Below are positions 48,767 to 58,813 of a stretch of 64,000 nucleotides of DNA, piece after piece. Below the pieces are notes generated by a model. That model did not search any database and was not told the origin of the DNA. It saw only the letters and a program-made list of their open reading frames with translations. Within the stretch, counting starts at the first letter, position 1, and every line of letters starts with the position of its first letter. Source of the DNA: Bin87 sp963663945 (GTDB lineage Bacteria > Chloroflexota > Dehalococcoidia > Lucifugimonadales > UBA3495); the NCBI GenBank assembly GCA_963663945.1, contig OY760687.1, positions 868,001-932,000 of the forward strand, given 5' to 3'. Made by a program: the position numbers and the translations under genes.

Positions 48767-49824
48767 GCGACGGCCACCGCGGACCGACCGTGTCCATGGC
48801 GGCGTTCCACCACCCTGGTCAGCAGACGATTGTCCTTTTTCAACCTCCGGTTCTCCCGGCGCAGCCGGTTGATCTGGAGCGTCAGATCCAACACCAGAGC
48901 CGTCGCGTTCGGACCGGCTTCCATCGCTGCCGCCTGATCTTGGTCCATCAATTCAGCACGCCCGACGTTGTTGCAATCGGACTGCTGCCCATCGAGGGCG
49001 TCGGCTGCCCTGGTTTGTTCTGTGTTGCCATCCTCGCCATTCTTCCGCGGGGTGCGGTACCTCTTATCAACGCTGGCTAGAGATGTCTGTCCGTGGATCA
49101 CCCGCCGCAATGTTTCCTTGCCGCCATGGCGGTGGACGCGCTTGGCCATGTAGATGTACCGGTCGCGCACCTTCGCCTCGGCGGCCATTTCGGCCACCGT
49201 CATCGGCTGGGCGGTTGCGTCGGCAAACCCTGCAATATTTGCAGCTTTTCTCGGACGCCCCGGTCCCTGCCATGACCGCATCAACACCACCAGGGCAGCG
49301 CGTTGATACTTGGCCCATCCGCGTACGTCGAACAGGAGGCCGATCAGAAACCCCTGGGGGTCGTCGGTTTCCACGTCGCTGAACACCAACCGCAGGCCCA
49401 GTTTCTGCGCGGCCAAATATTCCCGCCAATCGTGCAGGACCTTTCCCTCATGCCGGTAAATCAGTACCGGGCCGCCGGCTTCCTTGAGCCTTGCCATCGC
49501 GCGGTCTATGTCGAGCTGAGTGGGCTCCCCCATCAGCCCGCTGAATATATGGCGGGCCAGCGGAACATGGCCATTCCGGTCGGCCGTGCCGTCAATTAGC
49601 GCGGGTTCCAGGGAATGCGCAGTAGCGCCAACACCGTCGCCGCCCCGAGATGCGGCGCTGCCCCTCTTGTTGACGCCTTCGCCGGTATTTCCGGCATTGT
49701 CCGCCGCCGCACTGCCCGCTGACGGTTTCACCGATTCACTGCCGGTGTAGGGCGCCTGCGAAACGGACGGTTGTTCAATGGCGTCGCTGGACCCCGTCGG
49801 GTGGTCGGACGGTTCCATGGTCAT
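48767..49824 (-). pseudogene. ParB-like DNA-binding protein, main part (C-terminus displaced by IS21 copy D)
   Basis: ATG 49824 overlaps the stop of the upstream HTH gene (ATGA). After a Ser/Ala-rich disordered 80 residues come LDIDRAMARLKEAGGPVLIY, HEGKVLHDWREYLAAQKLGL, FLIGLLFDVRGWAKYQRAAL, TVAEMAAEAKVRDRYIYMAK and RVHRHGGKETLRRVIHGQTS. This order matches ParB N-terminal and HTH domains (ID-like, ...R.A...G..., SQRA-like, helix-turn-helix). A coiled-coil-like LQINRLRRENRRLKKDNRLL follows. The restored protein is 393 aa. At present the frame runs on into the element antisense to istB and gains a false C-terminus. Confidence 0.65.
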
Positions 49825-50216
49825 TCCCACCGGGCCAACCGCGCTTCCAACGCGTCGCGGGGGATGCGCACGCCGCGGTCGCCAACCCTGATGGTTTGCA
49901 GCACCCCCGTGCGGATTTCTTTCCGCACCGTGTCCGGATGGACCTGCATGCGTGCGGCCACCTCGTCGACGGTGTAGCAGCGCAGGGGGTCGCCGTCGAT
50001 GGGCTGCAACCTCGCAACATCGTCGTCGTTGCGTTGCAGTTCGCCTTCGGGCAGGCTAAGCGCCACCTCCAGCGCCGCCAGCATTTCGGTATCGCAGGAT
50101 CTGGAGCCGGCGAGGAACGCTACCAGCGCCTCGACACTCGCCCCGGACGATTTCGCAAGGTACGGAATCGTGCGCTCTTCCTGAGCCAGCCAGGTCAACA
50201 CTCGCAGTCTGCTCAT
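49821..50216 (-). CDS. Excisionase/MerR-type helix-turn-helix protein
   Basis: 131 aa. The C-terminal half RCYTVDEVAARMQVHPDTVR then KEIRTGVLQTIRVGDRGVRI and PRDALEARLARW is a standard excisionase-family DNA-binding domain. The N-terminal half (LTWLAQEERTIPYLAKSSGA, SVEALVAFLAGS) looks like a second, Cro-like helix-turn-helix. It overlaps the ParB-like gene start, so they form an operon, as small regulators and partition genes do on plasmids and integrated elements. Confidence 0.8.
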   Translation of the reverse strand: MSRLRVLTWLAQEERTIPYLAKSSGASVEALVAFLAGSRSCDTEMLAALEVALSLPEGELQRNDDDVARLQPIDGDPLRCYTVDEVAARMQVHPDTVRKEIRTGVLQTIRVGDRGVRIPRDALEARLARWE

Positions 50217-50561
50217 CGCGTCCACCGTCTCTGGCGAGCCATGACCAAAACCAATTTGGCTTTGGGGGTCTCGCCACCTTTCAGATGGTCCGCATTATCC
50301 GACCCCCATACTTCCCCGGTTTACCGATAAGCCAGCGCGGCGGTCCCGGGTCTTTTGACGCCGCCGCCGGCTGCATCAGAAAGCAGGACCCAGTACGCTG
50401 GGCCAGGAGTAGCCATGTCAGTACGATCTACCCCGAAGTTTGCCGACGCTTCCGGTCTATTCCGTCCACAAACCGGTCGGCGAACAATCAACAACATTTG
50501 CTACGCGATAGTGGACTTTACCGCGCATCATTGGCCACAACCGGGGAAGGCCACCGTGCCG

Positions 50562-50705
50562 TCAGACTGTATTCACCAGTTGGGCGATGCGGCCCAGCAA
50601 CCGTTCCCGGCGCTTGGAATAGAATTTCGTGAACTCCGTGATTTTCTCGGGCACGTCGCCGAGCTGGTGGCGATCGCAGTAAACCTTACGGAATTCAGGA
50701 CTGGG
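50562..50705 (-). pseudogene. C-terminal fragment of an unidentified protein
   Basis: Minus strand reads SPEFRKVYCDRHQLGDVPEK, ITEFTKFYSKRRERLLGRIA, QLVNTV, then TGA at 50562. It looks like a genuine protein end. Upstream it merges into IS1380 debris, so the front is lost. Family not identified. Confidence 0.5.
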
Positions 50706-50749
50706 ACAATGAACGTGCAACCATTCGGCCGGCAATGTGGCCCGTTTTT

Positions 50750-51314
50750 CGTTGTTTGAAGTGGGCGGCGCCCCGCGCCGTATTGGCCCGGCCCGGGCGC
50801 AGTCGTGCCATCAGCACGTCGCCGGTGCCAGCGGCGATGGCGAGGAGCGGGTGATAGCCCAGCTGGCCGGCGTAGTTGTGGCGCTGCGCTCCCTCCTTGG
50901 CCAGCCCAAAGGTCTCGCAGACGGTGGAATCAAGGTCGATGATCAACGGATCATCGCCCGGTCCGGCCCCAATGGCCCAGGCCCGGGCCAGCCGCTCCCG
51001 GCTCACCCGGTCCAACTGGCGGACGTGGCCCCACCGGAAGCTGCGCAGAAAGGTCCCCAGGGTGGATGGCGCCTTGACCACGCAGCCCAGCACCCGATCG
51101 GTCCCGCCAGCGCGCCGCGCGTCGGCATCGTCAATGCAGTCACCACCGGCCAATGCCGGGGCCACCAGGGCCAGTCCGCCTCCGGCGGATCTCCCGCGCT
51201 GGCCCGGCCAGGAGCGCGGCCCAGGTCAACGTGGTTGTCGACGAGTTCACGCAGACCCAGGCGGTGGTCATAAAAGGCGACTTGGATGCGGTCGGGCTGC
51301 TCGAGTGGTAGCAT
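50750..51314 (-). pseudogene. IS1380-family transposase, N-terminal remnant
   Basis: Two frames are needed: 51314 to about 51190 (LEQPDRIQVAFYDHRLGLRE, LVDNHVDLGRAPGRA) and about 51165-50750 (ALAGGDCIDDADARRAGGTD, LIIDLDSTVCETFGLAKEGA, GYHPLLAIAAGTGDVLMARL). The LDST motif carries the first catalytic Asp. The second half of the transposase is missing. Confidence 0.8.
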
Positions 51315-51413
51315 CCGTCGGGTGCTCCTTGTTTCGGTTCGGTTTGCTGTTTCACAAAACATTATCCCCGAAGCACAGGAGCACCTTCTCATTCCTTCAG
51401 CACGCCGACATAC

Positions 51414-52022
51414 TCATCCTTTCGATGGATTGGGGCTTGAGTTCAGCAGTTCCACGATTACCCGCACCACCGAGCGCGGCGTGTAGAAGTCACCGCCCTT
51501 TTTGCCGGCATCGTCGGCGAACTGGTAGATGAGGTACTCGTAGGAATCGCCCAGCACGTTGTCGGTGCCATCTCCGTCGGCGGCGAAGTTGTCATCCCTC
51601 AGGTCAAGATCGCTGAAGTGGGTCAGCAGGCTGCGGATGATGCGCTCGCGGTTGGCAGGGCTGCCCAGCTTGGACTCGTCGTTCCAGTTGGTGCCGGTGA
51701 GCACGCCGTCGATGGCGTACTCAATCTCGTGGCTGGCGATGTTCAGCGCCTCGCCCAGGTTCATGGTCGCCTTGACGATCTGGCACCAGTGAGCCGGTTC
51801 AGGCACTGCGAAGTGGAGCTCGTCGGGATCGGTCACGGCGGCGGCCCGGGGCACGCCGGCCACGACAGCGATGGCCAACTCCTCGTCGAACCGGTCGGAC
51901 AGCCGCTTCAAGAACAGCATCGAGATGATGTAGTTCTTGTAATCGGAGGAGTTGATCTGACCCCGCAGGATGTCGGTGGCCTGCCAGAGCTTGGATTGCA
52001 GTTCCTGGCTGGTGAGTGGCAT
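51414..52022 (-). pseudogene. hsdM: Type I restriction-modification methyltransferase subunit (HsdM), N-terminal 200 residues
   Basis: MPLTSQELQSKLWQATDILR, GQINSSDYKNYIISMLFLKR and LSDRFDEE are the HsdM N-terminal helical domain, and the frame proceeds to DSYEYLIYQFADDAGKKGGD then FYTPRSVVRVIVELL, where the methylase domain begins. It is cut just before the SAM-binding motif and the NPPY motif at about 51425, next to IS1380 debris. Full HsdM is about 500 aa, so this is not functional. No hsdS or hsdR is seen. Confidence 0.88.
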
Positions 52023-52587
52023 GGAGCTCTCCCTGAAGTGACCGGCCGGGCTGGAGTACTATCGTGCAAACACGCGACTGGGAGTATTACCAAGCTGCAG
52101 TCCATCGGTCAATCGCGCGCCGCTCCTCTGGAAATCGTTGGGACAAAGCGTCCAGGGATTCACGATCTATCGCCGTGCATGCGCTGTTCGCCGGCCAATG
52201 CGGGCCGCTTCATTCAGGAAGTTGGAACGATGCCTCAACGACCTGAGCCCGCGACGTATTCTCCATCACGATTGGCGACACTTGACTATCCGGAGGAAAC
52301 TGACATCTCATCGTTTGAAACTGGACGGTGGTGAAATAGTACCCGATACCTTGATCGGCCGTCTTCAAAGAGCCAAAGTCCAACGAGCCAGCACTTTGAC
52401 CCGAGTTTATACCCCTGTAGGATCCGAAACTCTTTGTAAAGGACTGCGTACGCTGGGATCTGATTGGGTCGGTTTTGGCCCGAAAAACGGCTTTGCCGCC
52501 ATTAATGGCGGCAAAATGGCGGCATTTCTGCCGCCGCAATGCTTATTGATACCCCTTCCAAACGGCGATTAAAGCCTATCGAGAAAC
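52023..52587. other. No gene; contains a perfect palindrome
   Basis: Spacer between hsdM and tRNA-Leu. GCCGCCATTAATGGCGGC at 52495-52512 is a perfect 18-bp palindrome, followed by the 21-bp direct repeat and a further GGCGGCATTTCTGCCGCC hairpin. The hairpins could form a bidirectional terminator or a recombination site. Confidence 0.5.
52504..52524 (+). repeat. 21-bp direct repeat, right copy (possible attachment site)
   Basis: Identical to 11552-11572. It lies 64 bp from the 3' end of a tRNA-Leu gene, a common integration target, although the repeat does not overlap the tRNA itself. Confidence 0.4.
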
Positions 52588-52674
52588 TGGTGCCGAAGGT
52601 CGGACTCGAACCGACACGGGATATTCTCCCACCGGTTTTTGAGACCGGCGCGTCTACCATTCCGCCACTTCGGC
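52588..52674 (-). tRNA. tRNA-Leu (CAA)
   Basis: Acceptor stem GCCGAAG / CTTCGGC, discriminator A and an encoded CCA. The anticodon stem CCGGT-CTCAAAA-ACCGG gives anticodon CAA, reading UUG. A variable arm GGGAGAATATCCC-type and T-arm GTCGG-TTCGAGT-CCGAC are present, as expected for a class II tRNA of 87 nt. Confidence 0.95.
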
Positions 52675-52795
52675 CGGGGAAATCAGTATAGCACGGTTGC
52701 GTCTGAGCACGGTCGCGTTGTAGCATTTAACGACTCGATCAACGTGCAAAGTGCGGCTGCGGCAGCGCTTGGAAGGCGCGAAAGGCGGAAGCTTT

Positions 52796-53251
52796 ATGGC
52801 TACCCTCAAAGACCAGTTGGAAGAAGACATCCGCAACACCATGCGCGCCCGCGACCGGGAGCGCCTGGAGACCCTGCGATTTCTCAAAAGCCAAATCCAG
52901 CTTACCGAGAAGAATAACCTCAAGGAACTGGACGAAGGCGGCGTCACCGATGTCGTAGCCAAGCAGGTCAAGGACCGCCGGGAGAGCATTGAGATGTTCG
53001 GCCAGGGCGGGCGCGCCGACCTCGTCGCCAAGGAGGAAGCGTCCCTGGCGATCCTCCTGGAATACATGCCCGAGCAACTGGGCGAAGACGAAATCGAGGC
53101 CATCGCCCGCCAGGCCATCGCGGATGCCGGCGCCTCCGGCCCGGGAGACCGCGGCAAGGTCATGGGCCGCATCATGCCGCAGGTTCGTGGCAAGGCCGAT
53201 GGCAACCAGGTCAACGCCATAGTATCCCGACTCCTGGAAGCAGCGGGCTGA
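52796..53251 (+). CDS. yqeY: GatB/YqeY domain protein
   Basis: 151 aa from ATG 52796 (GGAAG five bases upstream). MATLKDQLEEDIRNTMRARD, RETLRFLKSQIQLTEKN-like start, then QVKDRRESIEMFGQGGRADL, EEASLAILLEYMPEQLGEDE and GKVMGRIMPQVRGKADGNQV are family signatures. YqeY resembles the tail domain of GatB and is thought to bind tRNA; precise role unknown. It is followed by purQ eight bases downstream. Confidence 0.92.
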   Translation: MATLKDQLEEDIRNTMRARDRERLETLRFLKSQIQLTEKNNLKELDEGGVTDVVAKQVKDRRESIEMFGQGGRADLVAKEEASLAILLEYMPEQLGEDEIEAIARQAIADAGASGPGDRGKVMGRIMPQVRGKADGNQVNAIVSRLLEAAG

Positions 53252-53259
53252 CCCGGCGT

Positions 53260-53985
53260 ATGCGTTTCGGCGTACTGGTCTTCCCGGGAACCTGGAGCGA
53301 CACCGACTGCCACCACGCCGTCAACGGGGTGCTGGGGCGGGAAGCCGACTACATCTGGCACAAGGAAGATCACGTCGACGGGTACGACGCCATAATCGTG
53401 CCGGGCGGGTTCTCCTACGGTGACTACCTGCGCGCCGGCGCCATTGCCCGCTTCTCTCCGGTGATGGGAGCCGTTCGGGACTTTGCCGCTCAAGGCGGAT
53501 TGGTGATCGGCATCTGCAACGGCTTCCAGATACTGTGCGAGGCCGGTCTCCTCCCGGGCGCGTTGCGCCGCAACGGACACCTGGAATACCGCTGCCAATG
53601 GACTCACCTGCGCACCGAGAGGACGGACACGCCGTTCACCAACCGCTGCGGATTGGGACAGCCGCTAGCCGTGCCAGTGTCTCACGGGGAAGGCAACTAC
53701 TACGCGGATTCGTCCACCATCGCCCAACTGGAAGAACAGGGCAGGATCCTGTTTCGATATTGCGCGCCTGATGGCACGGTGACGTCGGATGCCAACCCCA
53801 ACGGATCCGTGGACAACATCGCGGGCATTATCAACGAGGGCCGCAACGTCCTGGGCATGATGCCGCACCCTGAAAGAAGCTGCGAGGCGCTGCTGGGCTC
53901 AGACGACGGGAACCTCATCTTCGGTTCCATGATCGACGCGGGAGCCCATCGCGCGGGAGTCCATCGCCCGGGAGCCCATCGCTAG
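53260..53985 (+). CDS. purQ: Phosphoribosylformylglycinamidine synthase, glutaminase subunit
   Basis: 241 aa. PurQ hydrolyses glutamine and feeds ammonia to PurL in step four of purine synthesis. The class I amidotransferase triad is visible: Cys in VIGICNGFQILCEAGLL, and His and Glu in MMPHPERSCE. VLVFPGTWSDTDCHHAV and VPGGFSYGDYLRAGAIARF are characteristic. The last residues form a repeated tail (GAHRAGVHRPGAHR) not typical of the family. PurL lies 1.6 kb downstream, separated by a transporter and a toxin-antitoxin pair. Confidence 0.96.
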   Translation: MRFGVLVFPGTWSDTDCHHAVNGVLGREADYIWHKEDHVDGYDAIIVPGGFSYGDYLRAGAIARFSPVMGAVRDFAAQGGLVIGICNGFQILCEAGLLPGALRRNGHLEYRCQWTHLRTERTDTPFTNRCGLGQPLAVPVSHGEGNYYADSSTIAQLEEQGRILFRYCAPDGTVTSDANPNGSVDNIAGIINEGRNVLGMMPHPERSCEALLGSDDGNLIFGSMIDAGAHRAGVHRPGAHR

Positions 53986-53987
53986 GA

Positions 53988-54905
53988 ATGCTGCTGTCGC
54001 TGGGACTGGCGTGCATCGCGGTGCTGGGGTTCGGCAGTTCGGCGGTGCTGGCCCGCCTGGGCATGCGGGCGATGCGTCCCATGCCGGCGTCGCTGATCTC
54101 TCTGGTGGGGTCCACCCTGCTGGCGGGAACGCTGGCGCTGATTTTCGAGCTGGACGCGATAATCGCATTGCCGGCCATCGCCCTGGCGTGGCTGCTGGGC
54201 AACGGCATACTCACCTACATGGGCGGCCGCTCGCAACAGTACATCGCCATCAGCCTGATTGGCGCATCTCGCGTCACGCCCATTGTCGGCAGCGCCGCGC
54301 TCTTCTCAGCGCTGTACGCCATAACCCTCACTCGGCTCGAGGTCCCCGGTTTCAACGAGCATCTGAACTTGCTGCTGGGTCTCGGCACCGTGGTGGTGGT
54401 GGCCGGCCTCGCGCTGACCGGGGGAAACTTCCTGCGCCAGAGCTGGGGCAGCGACTGGAAATCGGTGGCCGGATACGGGTTGGCGATACTGGCGGCCGCC
54501 TGCTACGGCGCATCAACCCTGAGCGGTCGGGTGCTGAGCATCCAGTTCGGCTCCCCGCTGATCATGGCAGCCGGAAGCATGTTCTTCGCCACCCTGGTGC
54601 TGTCGCCGGTCTTCGGACGCGAGGCGGTACAGAAATCCACCAGCTCCGGCTGGGCGACGCTGTTCGTGTTTCTGGCCGGATTCGCCGCCGCCTGCGCCGT
54701 CATGTCCCTGTACTATGCCGTGACCCGCGAGGGTTCGAACATCCTGATGATCGCGCCCATCGTGTCCTGCAACCCGTTGGTCACAATGGTCATGGCACGC
54801 TTGTTCCTGCGGCACACCGAAACGATCACCAGGGAACTGGTCATAGGCACACTGATGGCCGTGGGAGGCGTGGCCCTGGTGGTGGTGGGCGGGATTATTG
54901 GTTAG
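53988..54905 (+). CDS. EamA/DMT-superfamily transporter
   Basis: 305 aa with ten hydrophobic segments in two five-helix halves, as in DMT transporters. The first repeat runs from LLSLGLACIAVLGFGSSAVL to LGTVVVVAGLALTGGNFL and the second from YGLAILAAACYGASTLSGRV to ELVIGTLMAVGGVALVVVGG. The second half contains the conserved PIVSCNPLVTMVMARLFL segment preceding the last helix. Substrate unknown. Starts two bases after the purQ stop, so it is probably in the same transcript. Confidence 0.88.
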   Translation: MLLSLGLACIAVLGFGSSAVLARLGMRAMRPMPASLISLVGSTLLAGTLALIFELDAIIALPAIALAWLLGNGILTYMGGRSQQYIAISLIGASRVTPIVGSAALFSALYAITLTRLEVPGFNEHLNLLLGLGTVVVVAGLALTGGNFLRQSWGSDWKSVAGYGLAILAAACYGASTLSGRVLSIQFGSPLIMAAGSMFFATLVLSPVFGREAVQKSTSSGWATLFVFLAGFAAACAVMSLYYAVTREGSNILMIAPIVSCNPLVTMVMARLFLRHTETITRELVIGTLMAVGGVALVVVGGIIG

Positions 54906-54912
54906 CGTGCCG

Positions 54913-54918
54913 TATAAT
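54913..54918 (+). promoter_or_regulatory. -10 element for the toxin-antitoxin pair
   Basis: TATAAT preceded by CG, 27 bp upstream of the antitoxin ATG. No clear -35. GAGGTG six bases before the ATG is the ribosome binding site. Confidence 0.45.
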
Positions 54919-54945
54919 CGGGTACCCCAGGCTGTGAGGTGAACC

Positions 54946-55272
54946 ATGACCGATACCGAAGCAATTACCGTCCGTATCCCTCCGGCGCTGAAAAGGGAAG
55001 CCCAGAAGGCGCTGTCCAAGTTGGGGTTGACTCCCGAAGAAGCGATTGCCGACTTTTTCCAGCACATCGTAGAAGAATACGAAGCCGGAGGCGACGCCTG
55101 GCTTGAGATACCACACGTCACCTGTTGCCTGGCTTTTGGCGGGAGGCCAAACGCCGAAAGCCTCTCCGCCATGAAAGAGATTGATGAAGGCGGCGGCATT
55201 CGGCACAACAACATTGCTGAACTCAGGGCGTATTTGGAGAGCGATACCGAAGAAGACGTCAAAAGTGAGTAA
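54946..55272 (+). CDS. RelB/DinJ-family antitoxin
   Basis: 108 aa. The N-terminus EAITVRIPPALKREAQKALS then KLGLTPEEAIADFFQHI is the ribbon-helix-helix dimerisation and DNA-binding part of RelB/DinJ proteins. The C-terminus, likely the toxin-binding arm, is acidic. It overlaps the toxin start by eight bases. It should neutralise the toxin and repress their shared promoter. Confidence 0.85.
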   Translation: MTDTEAITVRIPPALKREAQKALSKLGLTPEEAIADFFQHIVEEYEAGGDAWLEIPHVTCCLAFGGRPNAESLSAMKEIDEGGGIRHNNIAELRAYLESDTEEDVKSE

Positions 55273-55540
55273 GGCAGTCATCAGCAGCGCGTCCTTTCGT
55301 CGGGATGTCAGACGGGGTATGCGCCGTGGTCTGGACACGGACCGCTTGTGGGAGATTATAGATATGCTTGCCAGTGGCGTACCACTTCCTCGTAATGCTC
55401 GGCGCCATCGGCTCACCGGCAACTGGGCAGGCCGTTGGGAATGCCACATCGCCGGCGACTGGCTATTGGTATGGACCGAAGACGTCGAAACCGTCTACCT
55501 TGAGCGTACTGGCACACACGCCGATATTTTCGGCAGGTAG
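55265..55540 (+). CDS. yafQ: YafQ-family mRNA interferase toxin
   Basis: 91 aa from GTG 55265, inside the end of the antitoxin gene. The C-terminal catalytic signature is complete: RHRLTGNWAGRWECHIAGDW then LLVWTEDVETVYLERTGTHA and DIF. The His residues, Asp-Trp pair and terminal Phe correspond to those needed for ribosome-dependent mRNA cleavage in E. coli YafQ. The pair looks intact and functional. Confidence 0.9.
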   Translation: MSKAVISSASFRRDVRRGMRRGLDTDRLWEIIDMLASGVPLPRNARRHRLTGNWAGRWECHIAGDWLLVWTEDVETVYLERTGTHADIFGR

Positions 55541-57790
<2,250 letters not shown>

Positions 57791-57803
57791 CAACGGAGGA
57801 GAG

Positions 57804-58238
57804 ATGGAAGCGATAAAGAAACTTGCCGGCGTATATCTGGTCGGCGTCTCGATAGCCGTCGCGGTTTTCTTCATAGTCAGCATTTTCCTGGAGCAAGCCA
57901 TCAGTGTCCTCACCGTGTGGTACGTGCTGGACATCCTGATGCTGATCGGCCTTGCGCTGGGTATGGCGTTCAACTACGCCCACAAGCAGCGGGTGGGAGG
58001 ACGCGACGCCGGAGACTCGGTGACACGCCAGTACCTGGAAGCCAACGTCACCTTTTACATCACCACGGTGATCACCATCCTGTTCCTGCATAACTGGCTC
58101 GTTTTCCTCGCAACGGGCGACGTGAGCCAGGGCGATAACCATATACCGTGGATTATCTGGGCAGTGGTGGACACCGGGCTGCCGATAATCCTGGGCGTCA
58201 CCGGATGCCGGCTCTGGCGAGAATCCTCCAACGCGTAA
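57804..58238 (+). CDS. Small four-helix membrane protein (paralogue of 24723)
   Basis: 144 aa, GGAGGAG upstream. Hydrophobic segments: LAGVYLVGVSIAVAVFFIV, WYVLDILMLIGLALGMAFN, VTFYITTVITILFLHNWLVF and IIWAVVDTGLPIILGVTG. The loop RQYLEANVTFY matches RYLEVNTVFY in the protein at 24723. Located 13 bp after purL and before the deoxyribosyltransferase, so likely in the same transcript. Function unknown. Confidence 0.8.
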   Translation: MEAIKKLAGVYLVGVSIAVAVFFIVSIFLEQAISVLTVWYVLDILMLIGLALGMAFNYAHKQRVGGRDAGDSVTRQYLEANVTFYITTVITILFLHNWLVFLATGDVSQGDNHIPWIIWAVVDTGLPIILGVTGCRLWRESSNA

Positions 58239-58262
58239 GGCGAAGCTGAGGTTCAGGCCGAT

Positions 58263-58760
58263 ATGACGTCCCCGCAACGAAAAACCATCTACCTGGCCAA
58301 TCCGTACGGGTTTTCGGAGCAGCAGAAGACGCGCCTGCTCCCGGAACTTGTCGGAGCGCTGGAGAGCCTGGGCCTGGAGGTCTGGGAGCCTTTCCAGCGC
58401 AACAATCAGGTCGATCTGTCCCAGCCTGGGTGGGCTCACCGGATCGCTCTGGCCGACTGCCGGGACGTGCGCGATGCCGACGCGATCTTCGCCGTCGTCA
58501 ACGGAACGCCGCCCGACGAGGGGGTGATGGTAGAGCTTGGCATCGCCATAGCCCTGGGCAAGCCGACTTTCCTGTTCCGCGACGACTTTCGCCGCGTCAC
58601 CGACAGCGAGGAGTACCCGCTGAACCTTATGCTGTTCGCCGGCCTGCCGAAAAGCGGCTGGCAGGACTACTACTACACGTCGGTTGCCGAAATTGCGGCA
58701 TCCGGCAAAGCGCTGGCTCGTTGGGCGCGGAACGCGCCGGACGATGCCCCGACAGCATAA
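58263..58760 (+). CDS. Nucleoside 2-deoxyribosyltransferase family protein
   Basis: 165 aa. KTIYLANPYGFSEQQKTRLL, RDVRDADAIFAVVNGTPPDE and GVMVELGIAIALGKPTFLFR are the family's substrate-binding and catalytic regions; the Glu in MVELG is the expected nucleophile. It transfers deoxyribose between bases in nucleotide salvage, fitting its place beside purine synthesis genes. Confidence 0.9.
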   Translation: MTSPQRKTIYLANPYGFSEQQKTRLLPELVGALESLGLEVWEPFQRNNQVDLSQPGWAHRIALADCRDVRDADAIFAVVNGTPPDEGVMVELGIAIALGKPTFLFRDDFRRVTDSEEYPLNLMLFAGLPKSGWQDYYYTSVAEIAASGKALARWARNAPDDAPTA

Positions 58761-58813
58761 GCGGGCCACACCCGGCTCGGGGGACCCGCTTGCGCATCGG
58801 TTCGTGGGCGCGT

